Assembly: GCA_021153285.1 (NCBI GenBank)
Contig: JAGKTT010000050.1
Coordinates: 1-13,145, forward strand
DNA from: Bacteroidia bacterium
GTDB taxonomy: Bacteria; Bacteroidota; Bacteroidia; Bacteroidales; UBA932
Direction of reading: 5' to 3'
DNA: 13,145 nucleotides
Shown: positions 1 through 7,901 of the stretch, piece by piece
How positions within the stretch are numbered: position 1 is the stretch's first letter
How the letters are laid out: every line of letters starts with the position of its first letter
The notes under the pieces: generated by a model
The model's database searches: none
What the model was told of the DNA's origin: nothing
Seen by the model: the letters and a program-made list of their open reading frames with translations, nothing else
Position numbers and translations under genes: made by a program

Positions 1-1
1 A

Positions 2-172
2 GGTAACAGGGTGCAGGTCATCCTTGAGTGCACTGAGCAGAGAGAGAGCGGTGTACCAGGTATCTCAAGATACATCACAACTAAGAATAAGAAGAACACG
101 ACTCAGCGTCTGGAGCGCAAGAAGTATAACCCTTTCCTTAAGAAGGTTACTCTCCACCGCGAGATCAAATAA
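2..172 (+). CDS. rpmG: 50S ribosomal protein L33 (bL33), 5' end missing
   Basis: This is the C-terminal 56 residues of ribosomal protein bL33, a small protein of the large ribosomal subunit. The reading frame is open from the first base of the window, starting GNRVQVILECTEQRESG and ending KKVTLHREIK. The pattern of ILECTE, SRYITTKN and KKYNPFLKKVTLH is diagnostic of the Bacteroidota form. Only one cysteine is visible, so this looks like the zinc-free type of L33. Compared with the usual length of about 62 residues, roughly six N-terminal residues lie outside the window. The next gene begins 16 bases downstream, which is the usual L33-DUF4295 pairing in this phylum; rpmB (L28) would be expected just upstream but is not visible. 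Confidence 0.95.
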   Translation, partial: GNRVQVILECTEQRESGVPGISRYITTKNKKNTTQRLERKKYNPFLKKVTLHREIK

Positions 173-174
173 TT

Positions 175-180
175 AGGAGG
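175..180 (+). promoter_or_regulatory. Shine-Dalgarno-like AGGAGG before the DUF4295 gene
   Basis: A perfect AGGAGG lies 8 bases before the ATG at 189, in the spacer after the L33 stop codon. This is ideal spacing for pairing with the 16S rRNA tail. Every other start in the window has an A/T-rich leader with no comparable motif, as expected for Bacteroidota. The motif supports 189 as the true start. Confidence 0.6.
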
Positions 181-188
181 AATTAGAA

Positions 189-344
189 ATGGCAAAGAAA
201 GCAGTCGCAACCTTCAAGGCCGGTACACTCAAGAAGATGGTAAAGTGTATCCGTATGGACAAATCTCCAAAGACTGGTGCTTATGTGTTTACAGAGCAGC
301 TTGTTGAGGAGTCAGAGGCAAAGGATTTCTTCGCAAAGAAATAA
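189..344 (+). CDS. DUF4295 family small protein
   Basis: This complete 51-residue basic protein begins MAKKAVATFKAG and ends EAKDFFAKK. The core KCIRMDKSPKTGAYVF and the C-terminal FFAKK match the DUF4295 family, which is known from Bacteroidota and encoded directly after rpmG. It has no signal peptide, membrane segment or cysteine pair. Its size, high lysine content and position among ribosomal-protein genes suggest a ribosome-associated role, but its biochemical function is not established to my knowledge. The start is supported by the AGGAGG eight bases upstream and by the conserved MAKK opening. A strong terminator follows 21 bases after the stop codon, so this is the last gene of the ribosomal-protein operon. 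Confidence 0.9.
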   Translation: MAKKAVATFKAGTLKKMVKCIRMDKSPKTGAYVFTEQLVEESEAKDFFAKK

Positions 345-365
345 TTCTTTCCGAATCGTATAAAT

Positions 366-405
366 AAGTGGCGCAGTTGAACATTTTCAGCTGCGCCACT
401 TTTTT
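366..405 (+). terminator. Rho-independent terminator of the rpmG-DUF4295 operon
   Basis: The arms at 367-376 (AGTGGCGCAG) and 391-400 (CTGCGCCACT) pair perfectly over 10 bp. The stem extends inward through one G-U pair (TTGA with TCAG) to a 6-base loop at 381-386. A run of six T follows directly at 400-405. The GC-rich stem, small loop and immediate T-tract make a textbook intrinsic terminator. Confidence 0.93.
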
Positions 406-422
406 ATGCGCTCTAAAAATAT

Positions 423-430
423 TATATTTG
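423..430 (+). promoter_or_regulatory. Bacteroidota-type -7 promoter element (TATATTTG) for ftsY
   Basis: TATATTTG is an exact match to the TAnnTTTG -7 element used by the primary sigma factor of Bacteroidota. It lies 20 bases before the ftsY start codon and just after the terminator of the previous operon. A clear -33 TTTG is not visible; the T-run of the terminator at 400-405 occupies that position. The implied transcript start near 436-437 would leave a leader of only about 14 bases. The promoter would serve the ftsY-pheT-...-deoC unit. Confidence 0.6.
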
Positions 431-450
431 CAAGTTAAACTTAGTGTTTT

Positions 451-1392
451 ATGGGCATTTTTGACAAAGGAGTAAAAAAGACTAATATGGGCTTCTTCAA
501 GAGGCTCTCCCACGCTATTGTCGGTAAGACTGAGGTGGATGACGATTTGCTTGATGCGATTGAAGAAGCGCTCGTCGCGACTGATATGGGTGTCGATACT
601 ACTCTGAAGATTATTGAAAATCTTGAGGAACGGGTAAGTCGTGACAAGTATGTCACAATGGATGAACTTATCGATATGCTTCGTGATGAAATTGCTACTC
701 TTCTGAACGTGAAAGACGGTGAGTCATCAGATGACGAAGTCCAGCCTTTTGATTTTACCAAAAAGCCATATGTTATAATGGTAGTAGGTGTCAACGGTGT
801 CGGTAAGACGACCACAATCGGAAAGCTTGCCAGCAGACTTCAGGCACAGGGAAAGAAAGTTATTGTAGGAGCGGCGGATACTTTTCGTGCTGCAGCGGTC
901 GATCAGCTGACTATATGGTCGGAACGTGCAGGAGTGGATATTGTAAAGCAAGATATGGGATCCGATCCAGCTTCTGTAGCATTTGATTCTGTCAAGGCTG
1001 CTGTAGCAAGAGATGCAGATGTGGTTATCATTGATACTGCCGGTCGTCTCCATAATAGGATAGATCTTATGAATGAGCTTACGAAGATCCGTAATGTGAT
1101 GAGAAAGGTCATTCCGGATGCTCCGCACGAAGTTCTTCTGGTCCTTGACGGATCTACAGGTCAGAATGCCTTCCAGCAGGCAAAGGAGTTTGCGCGTGCG
1201 ACAGACATTACTGCATTGGCCATTACTAAGCTTGATGGTACAGCTAAGGGTGGAGTCGTGGTCGGAATTGTCGATCAGTTCCGTGTTCCTATTAAATTTG
1301 TTGGTATCGGTGAGGGAATTGATGACCTTAAGGTATTCAATAAGAGAGAGTTTGTAAAATCTCTCTTCTCGAAAGAAGATTTAGAAAATTAA
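451..1392 (+). CDS. ftsY: Signal recognition particle receptor FtsY
   Basis: FtsY is the SRP receptor, a membrane-associated GTPase that pairs with Ffh to deliver ribosomes making membrane proteins to the translocon. The protein has 313 residues and consists of the NG domain with only a short N-terminal tail, as usual in this phylum. The helical N domain covers about residues 20-90. GTPase motifs are all present: P-loop GVNGVGKT at 113-120, the DTFRAAA insertion-box motif, DTAGR at 195-199, TKLDGTAKGG from 259, and the GIGEGIDDL closing loop. The start at 451 sits 20 bases after a -7 promoter element; a second in-frame ATG at 487 (MGFFKRL) is an alternative, and the amphipathic helix there is the likely membrane-contacting segment. 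pheT follows after 14 bases. Confidence 0.97.
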   Translation: MGIFDKGVKKTNMGFFKRLSHAIVGKTEVDDDLLDAIEEALVATDMGVDTTLKIIENLEERVSRDKYVTMDELIDMLRDEIATLLNVKDGESSDDEVQPFDFTKKPYVIMVVGVNGVGKTTTIGKLASRLQAQGKKVIVGAADTFRAAAVDQLTIWSERAGVDIVKQDMGSDPASVAFDSVKAAVARDADVVIIDTAGRLHNRIDLMNELTKIRNVMRKVIPDAPHEVLLVLDGSTGQNAFQQAKEFARATDITALAITKLDGTAKGGVVVGIVDQFRVPIKFVGIGEGIDDLKVFNKREFVKSLFSKEDLEN

Positions 1393-1406
1393 AAGTATAA
1401 AGATAT

Positions 1407-3848
1407 ATGAAGATTTCTTACAATTGGCTCAAGGATTATCTTGAGTGTGACCTCGCTCCTGAGGCAGTGGCAGAGGCGTTGACTTCCATCGGACTTGAAG
1501 TCGATTCTCTTGAGCAGATAGAGGAGATTCCGGGCGGTCTTGCCGGAGTTATTGTAGCTGAAGTAGTGGAATGTGTGGATCATCCGGATTCAGATCATCT
1601 TCACATCACCAAGCTTAATACAGGTGATTCAGAACTTCTTCAGGTCGTATGTGGAGCACCGAATGTTGCAGCAGGTCAAAAGGTTCTTCTTGCTACAGTA
1701 GGAACAGTGCTTGGCGAAGATTTTAAGATCAAGAAATCCAAGATCCGTGGAGTGGAGTCTTTCGGTATGATCTGCGCTGAGGATGAACTTGGAATAGGAG
1801 AGTCGCACGATGGTATTATGGTGCTTGATCCGGAGGCAGTTGTCGGAACTCCTGCTAAGGATTATCTCGGACTTGCCACAGATGCTCTGATTGAGATTGG
1901 TCTTACTGCCAATCGCGTGGATGCGGCTTCCCATATCGGAGTAGCCCGTGACCTCTATGCGTATCTCAAGCATAACAACATACCTAGTAAGCTCAATATT
2001 CCAGATGTGTCGGCATTTGCGGAAGGTGAGGGCGAAGCAGTTCCGGTCGAGGTTCTTGCGGCTGACGGGGCTCCAAGATATACTGGAACAACCATCAGGG
2101 GAGTCAAGGTAGAGGCCTCTCCTGAGTGGCTTCAGAAGAAGCTTCTTGCAATAGGCCTCAGACCTATCAACAATATTGTCGATATCACTAATTTCGTACT
2201 TCACGAGATCGGACAGCCGCTTCACGCCTTTGACCTTGCAAAGGTCGCTGGTGGAAAGGTTGTCGTTCGCCGTGCGGAGGAGGGAGAGAAATTTGTTACT
2301 CTCGATGGAGTAGAGCGTACGTTGAGTGCCGCAGATCTTATGATCGCCAATACAGAAAAGCCAATGTGCCTTGCAGGTGTATTCGGAGGTGAGGAGTCTG
2401 GCGTTACAGAGGCAACAACCGATGTCTTCCTTGAAAGTGCATATTTCAATCCTGTTTCTATCCGAAAGAGTTCAAAGAGACACGGTCTCAAGACTGATGC
2501 CTCATTCCGTTATGAGCGTGGAGCGGATCCTCTTGTGGTGGAATATGCTGCAAAGAGAGCAGCTCTTCTGATACAGGAAATCGCTGGAGGACAGATTGTT
2601 GGCAAAGTTCAGGAATTCTATCCTGAGAAGATTGAGAAGAAAGTCGTCGACTTGGATTATGACCGTATCGAAAACTTCGTAGGAAAGAAGATCGGTCACG
2701 AAGTAATCGAGGCTATCCTGGAGAATCTTGCGTATGAATTCATTGAAAAGAATGAGACAGGAGCTAAGGTGGCTGTCCCTTCATATATGATCGATGTGTA
2801 TCGCGAGTGTGATATTGTAGAGGAGATCCTCCGTATATACGGATATAACAATATCGAGCTTCCGCAGGCAATGAGAATGTCGGTGAATGCACCGCAGAAG
2901 CCAGAGCCTGAGCAGGTAAGGAAGGCCGTATCGGATTTCTTGGCAGCCAACGGGTTTGTGGAGACAATGAATAACTCTCTCACAAAGTCTGACTATTATT
3001 CAAAGCTCAAGACTTTCCCTGAGGAGAAGTGTGTGCGGATTATGAATCCGCTCAGTTCTGACCTGAATGTGATGAGGCAGACCCTCCTTCTTAACGGACT
3101 TGAAGTGGTTGCGTATAATATTAACCGCCAGATTACAAACATCAAGACTTTTGAGTACGGATCTGTATATTCATTCGATCCTGAGAAAGATGGCAAGACC
3201 CTTGATTCCTATGAAGAGCATACCTGTTATGCACTCTTTATCAGCGGCCAGCCGGAGAAGTCTTGGAGAACAGATCCTGGCAAGGGCAACTATTTCCAGC
3301 TCAAGGGTTATCTCGAGCTTCTTCTGAAGCGTTTCGGATGCGATATCTATTCTCTCGAGACTGAGGCAGCTCCAGCCGACATCTTCTCTGAGGGACTTGC
3401 ATATAACCTTCCTGGTTCGCACCAGCCTCTTGCCGTTATGGGAACAATAGCACCGGCAAGACTGAAGCAGTTCGGCATCAAGCAGCCGGTTTTTGCAGCT
3501 GAAATCAATTGGCCTGCACTTCTTGAACTTGTAAAGAGAAATAAGATCAGATATAAGGAACTTCCTAAGTTCCCTGAAGTAAGACGTGACCTGGCCATCC
3601 TTCTGGATGAGTCTGTAACTTATGCTGATCTTCGCAAGAGCGCGTTCAGAGTCGGCAAGAAGCTTCTCAAGCAGGTAGGCCTTTTCGATGTTTACAGAGG
3701 TGACAAGATCGCAGAGGGCAAGAAGCAGTATGCACTTAGCTTTGTGCTTCAGGATCTTGACAAGACTTTGACAGATAATGATGTGGAGAAGGTAATGAGC
3801 AAGCTTCTCTCTACGTTCCAGAATGAGTTTGGTGCAACATTGAGATAG
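1407..3848 (+). CDS. pheT: Phenylalanine--tRNA ligase, beta subunit
   Basis: PheT is the large subunit of the alpha2beta2 phenylalanyl-tRNA synthetase; it binds tRNA and edits mischarged Tyr-tRNA(Phe). At 813 residues it is full length for the bacterial form. An EMAP-type tRNA-binding OB domain covers about 39-150 and carries the hallmark VCGAPNVAAGQKV. The B3/B4 editing region includes RPINNIVDITNFVLHEIGQ from about 252, followed by RHGLKTDASFRYERG. The B5 domain begins near 413, and CDIVEEILRIYGYNNI lies in its later part. The ferredoxin-fold anticodon-binding domain runs from about 719 (LPKFPEVRRDLA) to the C-terminus. The catalytic alpha subunit pheS is not in this window, so the two subunits are encoded apart. 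The leader is A/T-rich and no terminator separates it from the next gene, 2 bases downstream. Confidence 0.97.
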   Translation: MKISYNWLKDYLECDLAPEAVAEALTSIGLEVDSLEQIEEIPGGLAGVIVAEVVECVDHPDSDHLHITKLNTGDSELLQVVCGAPNVAAGQKVLLATVGTVLGEDFKIKKSKIRGVESFGMICAEDELGIGESHDGIMVLDPEAVVGTPAKDYLGLATDALIEIGLTANRVDAASHIGVARDLYAYLKHNNIPSKLNIPDVSAFAEGEGEAVPVEVLAADGAPRYTGTTIRGVKVEASPEWLQKKLLAIGLRPINNIVDITNFVLHEIGQPLHAFDLAKVAGGKVVVRRAEEGEKFVTLDGVERTLSAADLMIANTEKPMCLAGVFGGEESGVTEATTDVFLESAYFNPVSIRKSSKRHGLKTDASFRYERGADPLVVEYAAKRAALLIQEIAGGQIVGKVQEFYPEKIEKKVVDLDYDRIENFVGKKIGHEVIEAILENLAYEFIEKNETGAKVAVPSYMIDVYRECDIVEEILRIYGYNNIELPQAMRMSVNAPQKPEPEQVRKAVSDFLAANGFVETMNNSLTKSDYYSKLKTFPEEKCVRIMNPLSSDLNVMRQTLLLNGLEVVAYNINRQITNIKTFEYGSVYSFDPEKDGKTLDSYEEHTCYALFISGQPEKSWRTDPGKGNYFQLKGYLELLLKRFGCDIYSLETEAAPADIFSEGLAYNLPGSHQPLAVMGTIAPARLKQFGIKQPVFAAEINWPALLELVKRNKIRYKELPKFPEVRRDLAILLDESVTYADLRKSAFRVGKKLLKQVGLFDVYRGDKIAEGKKQYALSFVLQDLDKTLTDNDVEKVMSKLLSTFQNEFGATLR

Positions 3849-3850
3849 AG

Positions 3851-4597
3851 ATGAAGAGAGGACTGCTGCATATAGCCGCTTTGGCTGTTTTGATGTGTGG
3901 AATCATCAGTTCGTGTGGTAAAGACGACACGAAGGTGATTCCGCGTAAGAAAATGGCCAGGATCTATGCAGAGATGCTGATGACAGACCAGTGGATAACA
4001 TCTACACCCGGTATCAGAATGATCGCTGATACCTCGCTCGTCTATGAACCTATTCTGGAGAAATACGGATATGACTCAGACGATTATCGAAGAAGTATAG
4101 ATGCCTATATGGATGATCCGGAGCGATTCGCGAGAATCTTGAGGACTACTGGGGAGATTCTGCAGGAAAGGATAAGTGAATTGCGGAAGCAACAGATACT
4201 CTTGGATATGAAGGCGAATCTTCCTGATCTGAAATATGATATCAGCTGGGATGAGTTTTTCCCGTATATGTTTGATGAGCCTTATGTGCATAATTATGAT
4301 AGTTTGGCCTTCGAACCGGATTCTGCGATGTGGATTTACCGTCTGAAGTCGATCGAGAGAGCTGATACCATATATGACCGCATCAGAATGATAATACTTG
4401 ATTCGCTGGAGGTCAATGATTCATTGCCTCCTGCCGATTCATTGGTGCTTGCGGACAGTCTTGCAATCGTGGATTCCATTGCCAAACCACTGAATCTCAG
4501 AAAAGGAGAGCTGGTCAAAATGGAACTTGCAGCGGAAAAACCGCATCTTGTCCGAAGAGAGAACAGAGCGGTGCTAAGTGAAAAGAATAAAGAATAA
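3851..4597 (+). CDS. DUF4296 domain lipoprotein with C-terminal DSL hexapeptide repeats
   Basis: This 248-residue envelope protein of unknown function begins with a type II signal peptide; the lipobox is ISSC with Cys22 as the lipid-anchored residue. The mature start C-G-K-D-D resembles the lipoprotein export signal K-(D/E)2 described for surface lipoproteins of Bacteroidota, so surface display is possible. Residues about 30-115 (VIPRKKMARIYAEML, then a YEPILEKYGYDSDDYRRS region) fit the DUF4296 family. Residues 184-210 carry five D-S-L/I triplets at an exact spacing of six residues. The C-terminus is rich in Lys, Arg and Glu. The start lies 2 bases after pheT and the stop 3 bases before the amidohydrolase, so it is translated within the housekeeping operon. 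Confidence 0.8.
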   Translation: MKRGLLHIAALAVLMCGIISSCGKDDTKVIPRKKMARIYAEMLMTDQWITSTPGIRMIADTSLVYEPILEKYGYDSDDYRRSIDAYMDDPERFARILRTTGEILQERISELRKQQILLDMKANLPDLKYDISWDEFFPYMFDEPYVHNYDSLAFEPDSAMWIYRLKSIERADTIYDRIRMIILDSLEVNDSLPPADSLVLADSLAIVDSIAKPLNLRKGELVKMELAAEKPHLVRRENRAVLSEKNKE

Positions 4598-4600
4598 ACT

Positions 4601-5785
4601 ATGGCAAAGGTCAGAATAACTGCGGAATCAGTCTATACATTGGATTCGCAGCCCATCAGCAACGGCTTCGTGGAGTTCAATGATGAAGATGGAACAATAA
4701 TGGCAGTAGGACAATGTGATGAGGGAGAGGTTGTGTCACCTGGGGCATTGGTTCCCGGATTTGTCAATGCTCATTGTCATATAGAACTGTCGCATCTTCA
4801 CAAGAAGTTCCGTAAAGGAACAGGAATGGCAGGTTTTATCGATCAGATCAATGAGCTGAGAGATTGGGCAGGACGTGAGACAAAGATTCAGCTTACCCGC
4901 CAGTGGATGGACAAGATGTGGGAGGACGGAGTCTCTGCAATGGCTGACATCAGCAATGATGATTCTTCATTTGAAGTGAAGAAGAATCATCCTATTTATA
5001 CAAGGACATTCCTTGAAGTATTCGGCAGCGAGCCGCATATGTGTGAGGGCGTGATGTCGGAAGTCTCTCAGCTTCAGTCTGTTGCGACTGGGGTCGGCAT
5101 AGATGCTGCGCCTACGCCACATTCTTGCTATACAATGAGCCCCCAGCTTCTGAGCGCTTCAGCAGCCAAAGGATTGGAGTCCGGATTCCTTTCATATCAT
5201 TCACAGGAGAGTCAGGAGGAGGAAGATCTTCTTATCAGCGGTTCCGGTGCAATGTATGAAAACAGAAAACGTTCCGGAATGAGTACTCCTCCGGTAACGG
5301 GAGAGTCTTCATTGAAATATTTCCTTGACAGGCTTGCAGCTGTAAAGCAGGGACCTTATGACGAACATATATTGCTCGTACACAATGTATGTCTCAAACA
5401 GAGTGACATTGACGCTCTGAAGAAAGTGATGAAGAATCCTTTCTTCGCCATTTGCCCTCTTTCCAACATATTTATTCATAACGCATTACCTCCAATTGAC
5501 CTGATGCGTGAGAATGGCTTGGACATTGCTATTGGAACCGACTCGCTTTCGAGCAATGATGACCTTGATATGATGAAGGAGCTTGCTTGTCTTCATATTA
5601 ATTTCCCTCAGGTTCCGATGCAGGAGCTTTTCACCTGGGCCAGTCTTAATGGAGCACGTTTCCTTGGAAAGGAGGCAGTTCTTGGCAGCCTGACTCCTGG
5701 TAAGCGTCCTGGCATCGTTCGTGTAACAGGCATCGATGCAGAAGGATTCATTACAGAAGAAAGTTGTTCAAAAAGGGTTATTTGA
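4601..5785 (+). CDS. Amidohydrolase of the aminofutalosine/guanine deaminase-like group
   Basis: This 394-residue cytosolic enzyme belongs to the amidohydrolase superfamily, which uses one metal ion to hydrolyse or deaminate its substrate. The ligand set typical of cyclic-amidine deaminases is visible: H58 and H60 in NAHCHIEL, H200 in YHSQE (with E203), H261 in LLVHN and D314 in IGTDSLSSN. Flanking beta strands at both ends (MAKVRITAESVYTLD and the C-terminal TPGKRPGIVRVTG) form the small beta domain. The family has members acting on aminofutalosine, guanine, S-adenosylhomocysteine or chlorotriazines, and the substrate cannot be read from the sequence. No other menaquinone-pathway gene is nearby. 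The stop codon overlaps the next start by one base, which suggests translational coupling to the radical SAM gene. Confidence 0.85.
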   Translation: MAKVRITAESVYTLDSQPISNGFVEFNDEDGTIMAVGQCDEGEVVSPGALVPGFVNAHCHIELSHLHKKFRKGTGMAGFIDQINELRDWAGRETKIQLTRQWMDKMWEDGVSAMADISNDDSSFEVKKNHPIYTRTFLEVFGSEPHMCEGVMSEVSQLQSVATGVGIDAAPTPHSCYTMSPQLLSASAAKGLESGFLSYHSQESQEEEDLLISGSGAMYENRKRSGMSTPPVTGESSLKYFLDRLAAVKQGPYDEHILLVHNVCLKQSDIDALKKVMKNPFFAICPLSNIFIHNALPPIDLMRENGLDIAIGTDSLSSNDDLDMMKELACLHINFPQVPMQELFTWASLNGARFLGKEAVLGSLTPGKRPGIVRVTGIDAEGFITEESCSKRVI

Positions 5786-6543
5786 TGTTGCATTTTGACG
5801 ACATAGTGTTCGGACCGATATCCAGTCGCAGGCTTGGTTCTTCATTGGGGGTTAATATACTTCCTTCTAAGGGCAAACTGTGCAATTTCGATTGCGTATA
5901 TTGCGAATGCGGGTGGAATAAGGATGGTACGGCAGACAGGCGATTCCCCACTTATGAGGAAGTGGTTGCTGCATTCGAGGAAAAGATGTCATCTCTTTCT
6001 GCAGAAGGAGTAAAAGTGGACTCCATTACATTTTCGGGTAATGGCGAGCCTACGATGCATCCGGATTTCCCGGAGATTGTAGATGCTGTGCTTCGATGCC
6101 GGGACAGGTTTTTCCCTGATGCCAAGGTTTCCGTTCTTTCCAATGCTTTTCTCGTCGGCAGGCCTTCTGTAGCGCAGGCACTCAGGCGTGTGGATAATCC
6201 GATTCTGAAGATAGATGCCTCTTCGGATGAACTTGTAAGGCAGATCAACAAGCCTGTGGGACCTTACAGACTTGAAGATATAATAGCGGCTCTGAAAGGA
6301 TTCGACGGTAATTTCATTCTGCAGACAATGTTCCTGAGGTCAGATGAATTTGATACTGCCGCACCGGAAGCATTGCAGAAGTGGATGGACATAGTACGTG
6401 AACTCCGTCCAAGAGAGATAATGGTATATACCATCGACCGTGAGACTCCTGACAAGAGTCTTGGAAAATATACAGTGGAAGAGATGACAGCTTTCGTTCA
6501 GCCTCTTCTTGATGAAGGATATAAAATACAGATAAGGGGATAA
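5785..6543 (+). CDS. Radical SAM protein, TYW1-like group (COG0731 type)
   Basis: This is a 252-residue radical S-adenosylmethionine protein. The cluster-binding motif is C33-x3-C37-x2-C40 (CNFDCVYC), with a further Cys at 42. The opening FGPISSRRLGSSLGVN and the motif GNGEPTMHPDF are typical of the family related to the wybutosine enzyme TYW1, but without its flavodoxin domain. The substrate is unknown; action on tRNA or another RNA is only a family-based guess. I chose the ATG at 5785 because it gives the conserved N-terminus MLHFDDIVFGP and overlaps the preceding stop by one base (TGATG). An in-frame ATG at 5764 would add seven non-conserved residues. Its TAA stop overlaps the ATG of dtd by one base. 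Confidence 0.87.
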   Translation: MLHFDDIVFGPISSRRLGSSLGVNILPSKGKLCNFDCVYCECGWNKDGTADRRFPTYEEVVAAFEEKMSSLSAEGVKVDSITFSGNGEPTMHPDFPEIVDAVLRCRDRFFPDAKVSVLSNAFLVGRPSVAQALRRVDNPILKIDASSDELVRQINKPVGPYRLEDIIAALKGFDGNFILQTMFLRSDEFDTAAPEALQKWMDIVRELRPREIMVYTIDRETPDKSLGKYTVEEMTAFVQPLLDEGYKIQIRG

Positions 6544-6998
6544 TGAGAGTTATAATTCAAAGAGTGTCAGAAGCTTGTGTTAGGGTCCCGTCGGAGAGTT
6601 ATGAGTCTGCCATAGGTAAGGGACTGCTAGTTCTGGCAGCTTTTATCGATGAGGATACTGAGGAGGATCTGGATTGGACAGCAAGAAAGATAGCCGCAAT
6701 GCGTATCTTTGATGATGCAGATGGAGTGATGAATCTGTCTGTGAAGGATGTCGCAGGTGAGATTCTTGCTGTGAGTCAGTTCACACTTTATGCCTCTACG
6801 GTGAAGGGCAACCGTCCTTCTTATATTAAGGCGGCGAAGCCCGATGTGGCAATACCTTTGTATGAGAAATTCCTGAAGAAACTGGAGGAAAATCTTGGCA
6901 GACAGGTCGGTAGAGGTATTTTCGGAGCCGATATGAAGGTCTCGCTGGTAAATGACGGACCTGTGACTATAATTGTTGATTCTAAATTGAAATTTTAA
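6543..6998 (+). CDS. dtd: D-aminoacyl-tRNA deacylase
   Basis: DTD removes D-amino acids (and glycine) wrongly attached to tRNA, so that translation stays homochiral. The protein has 151 residues, normal for the family, and opens with the usual MRVIIQRVSEA. Both signature motifs are present: SQFTL at 78-82 and the Gly-cisPro chirality filter G139-P140-V141-T142 inside NDGPVT. The enzyme works as a homodimer in the cytosol. Its start overlaps the stop of the radical SAM gene (TAATG), which argues for coupled translation, and deoC begins 12 bases after its stop. A short GGGG lies before the start but sits inside the preceding gene and is not a convincing ribosome-binding site. Confidence 0.97.
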   Translation: MRVIIQRVSEACVRVPSESYESAIGKGLLVLAAFIDEDTEEDLDWTARKIAAMRIFDDADGVMNLSVKDVAGEILAVSQFTLYASTVKGNRPSYIKAAKPDVAIPLYEKFLKKLEENLGRQVGRGIFGADMKVSLVNDGPVTIIVDSKLKF

Positions 6999-7010
6999 AT
7001 TATTAAGTAT

Positions 7011-7898
7011 ATGAATTATTCGGAAAAATATGGCTATACACCTGACCGCGATGCTATCGGCAGGGCAATTGAAATGATTGCGGCCAATATGGAAAATATT
7101 GCTACTGAGCAGGTTTATAAGGATTGTTTTTCGATGATGGATCTGACTACATTGAAGACCGATGATACCCCTGCTTCAGTGACCAAACTTGTGGAGAAGG
7201 TCAATGTGTTCCATAATACTTTCCCAGAGTGGCCTTACCCGGCTTCAGTATGTGTGTTCTCAAATTTTGCATCGACAGTAAAGAATGTCAGGAAAGGAGA
7301 TTTCAATATTACCGTTGTTTCAGCTTGCTTCCCTTCTTCTCAGAGTTTCCTTGAGGTAAAGCTCAAAGAGGTGGAGATGGCAGTGGAGCAGGGCGCTGAT
7401 GAGGTGGATATCGTGCTGGCGCTCAATGCATTTCTTGCCGATGATTATGATGCAGCTTCTGAGGAGATCCGTCAGGTACGTCGTGTGATAGATGAGACCG
7501 CAGGCAAGCAGGGCAGAAAGGTACATTTGAAGGTTATTCTCGAGACCGGCCTTCTCAAGACTCCTGAGAATATTGCTGAGGCATCATTCCTAGCTATGGA
7601 AGCAGGAGCAGATTTCATAAAGACTTCTACCGGAAAGGTGGATGTGAATGCCACTCCTCTTGCTGCATACATTATGTGCGAGTGTATTGCCAAGTATTAT
7701 GCGGCTACAGGAAAAAAGATCGGATTCAAGCCGGCTGGTGGAATATCTTCTGCAGCAGATGCTCTCTGCTATTATTCTATCGTTGCCTCGCTGCTTGGAA
7801 AGGAATGGCTTAACAAGGAACTCTTCCGTTTTGGAGTCAGCCGTGTGGCAAACAGCATACTTTCGGCTGTCGAGCAGAAGACTGTCTCTTATTTTTAA
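7011..7898 (+). CDS. deoC: Deoxyribose-phosphate aldolase
   Basis: DeoC splits 2-deoxyribose 5-phosphate into glyceraldehyde 3-phosphate and acetaldehyde, which feeds deoxynucleoside carbon into glycolysis. The catalytic set is complete: the Schiff-base lysine K204 in DFIKTSTGK, the second lysine K240 in GFKPAGGI, and the aspartate D133 in GADEVDIVL. At 295 residues it is longer than the roughly 220-260 of many family members because of an N-terminal extension (MNYSEKYGYTPDRDAIG onward) ahead of the TIM barrel; I know this long form from other Bacteroidota. The gene is the last of the housekeeping unit and is followed by a hairpin at 7902-7925 and a strong terminator at 7969-8004. Confidence 0.97.
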   Translation: MNYSEKYGYTPDRDAIGRAIEMIAANMENIATEQVYKDCFSMMDLTTLKTDDTPASVTKLVEKVNVFHNTFPEWPYPASVCVFSNFASTVKNVRKGDFNITVVSACFPSSQSFLEVKLKEVEMAVEQGADEVDIVLALNAFLADDYDAASEEIRQVRRVIDETAGKQGRKVHLKVILETGLLKTPENIAEASFLAMEAGADFIKTSTGKVDVNATPLAAYIMCECIAKYYAATGKKIGFKPAGGISSAADALCYYSIVASLLGKEWLNKELFRFGVSRVANSILSAVEQKTVSYF

Positions 7899-7901
7899 TG
7901 A

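Noticed and set aside
1629..2225. Antisense open frame of 198 codons inside pheT.
   Set aside because: The + strand is unmistakably pheT here; the antisense frame is a by-product of its codon pattern.
5764..5784. Upstream ATG adding seven residues to the radical SAM protein.
   Set aside because: The added residues are not family-like and would increase overlap with the amidohydrolase; the ATG at 5785 gives the conserved N-terminus.
6533..6538. G-rich AAGGGG before dtd as a Shine-Dalgarno site.
   Set aside because: It encodes the last residues of the radical SAM protein, is too close to the ATG, and stop-start overlap explains the translation better.
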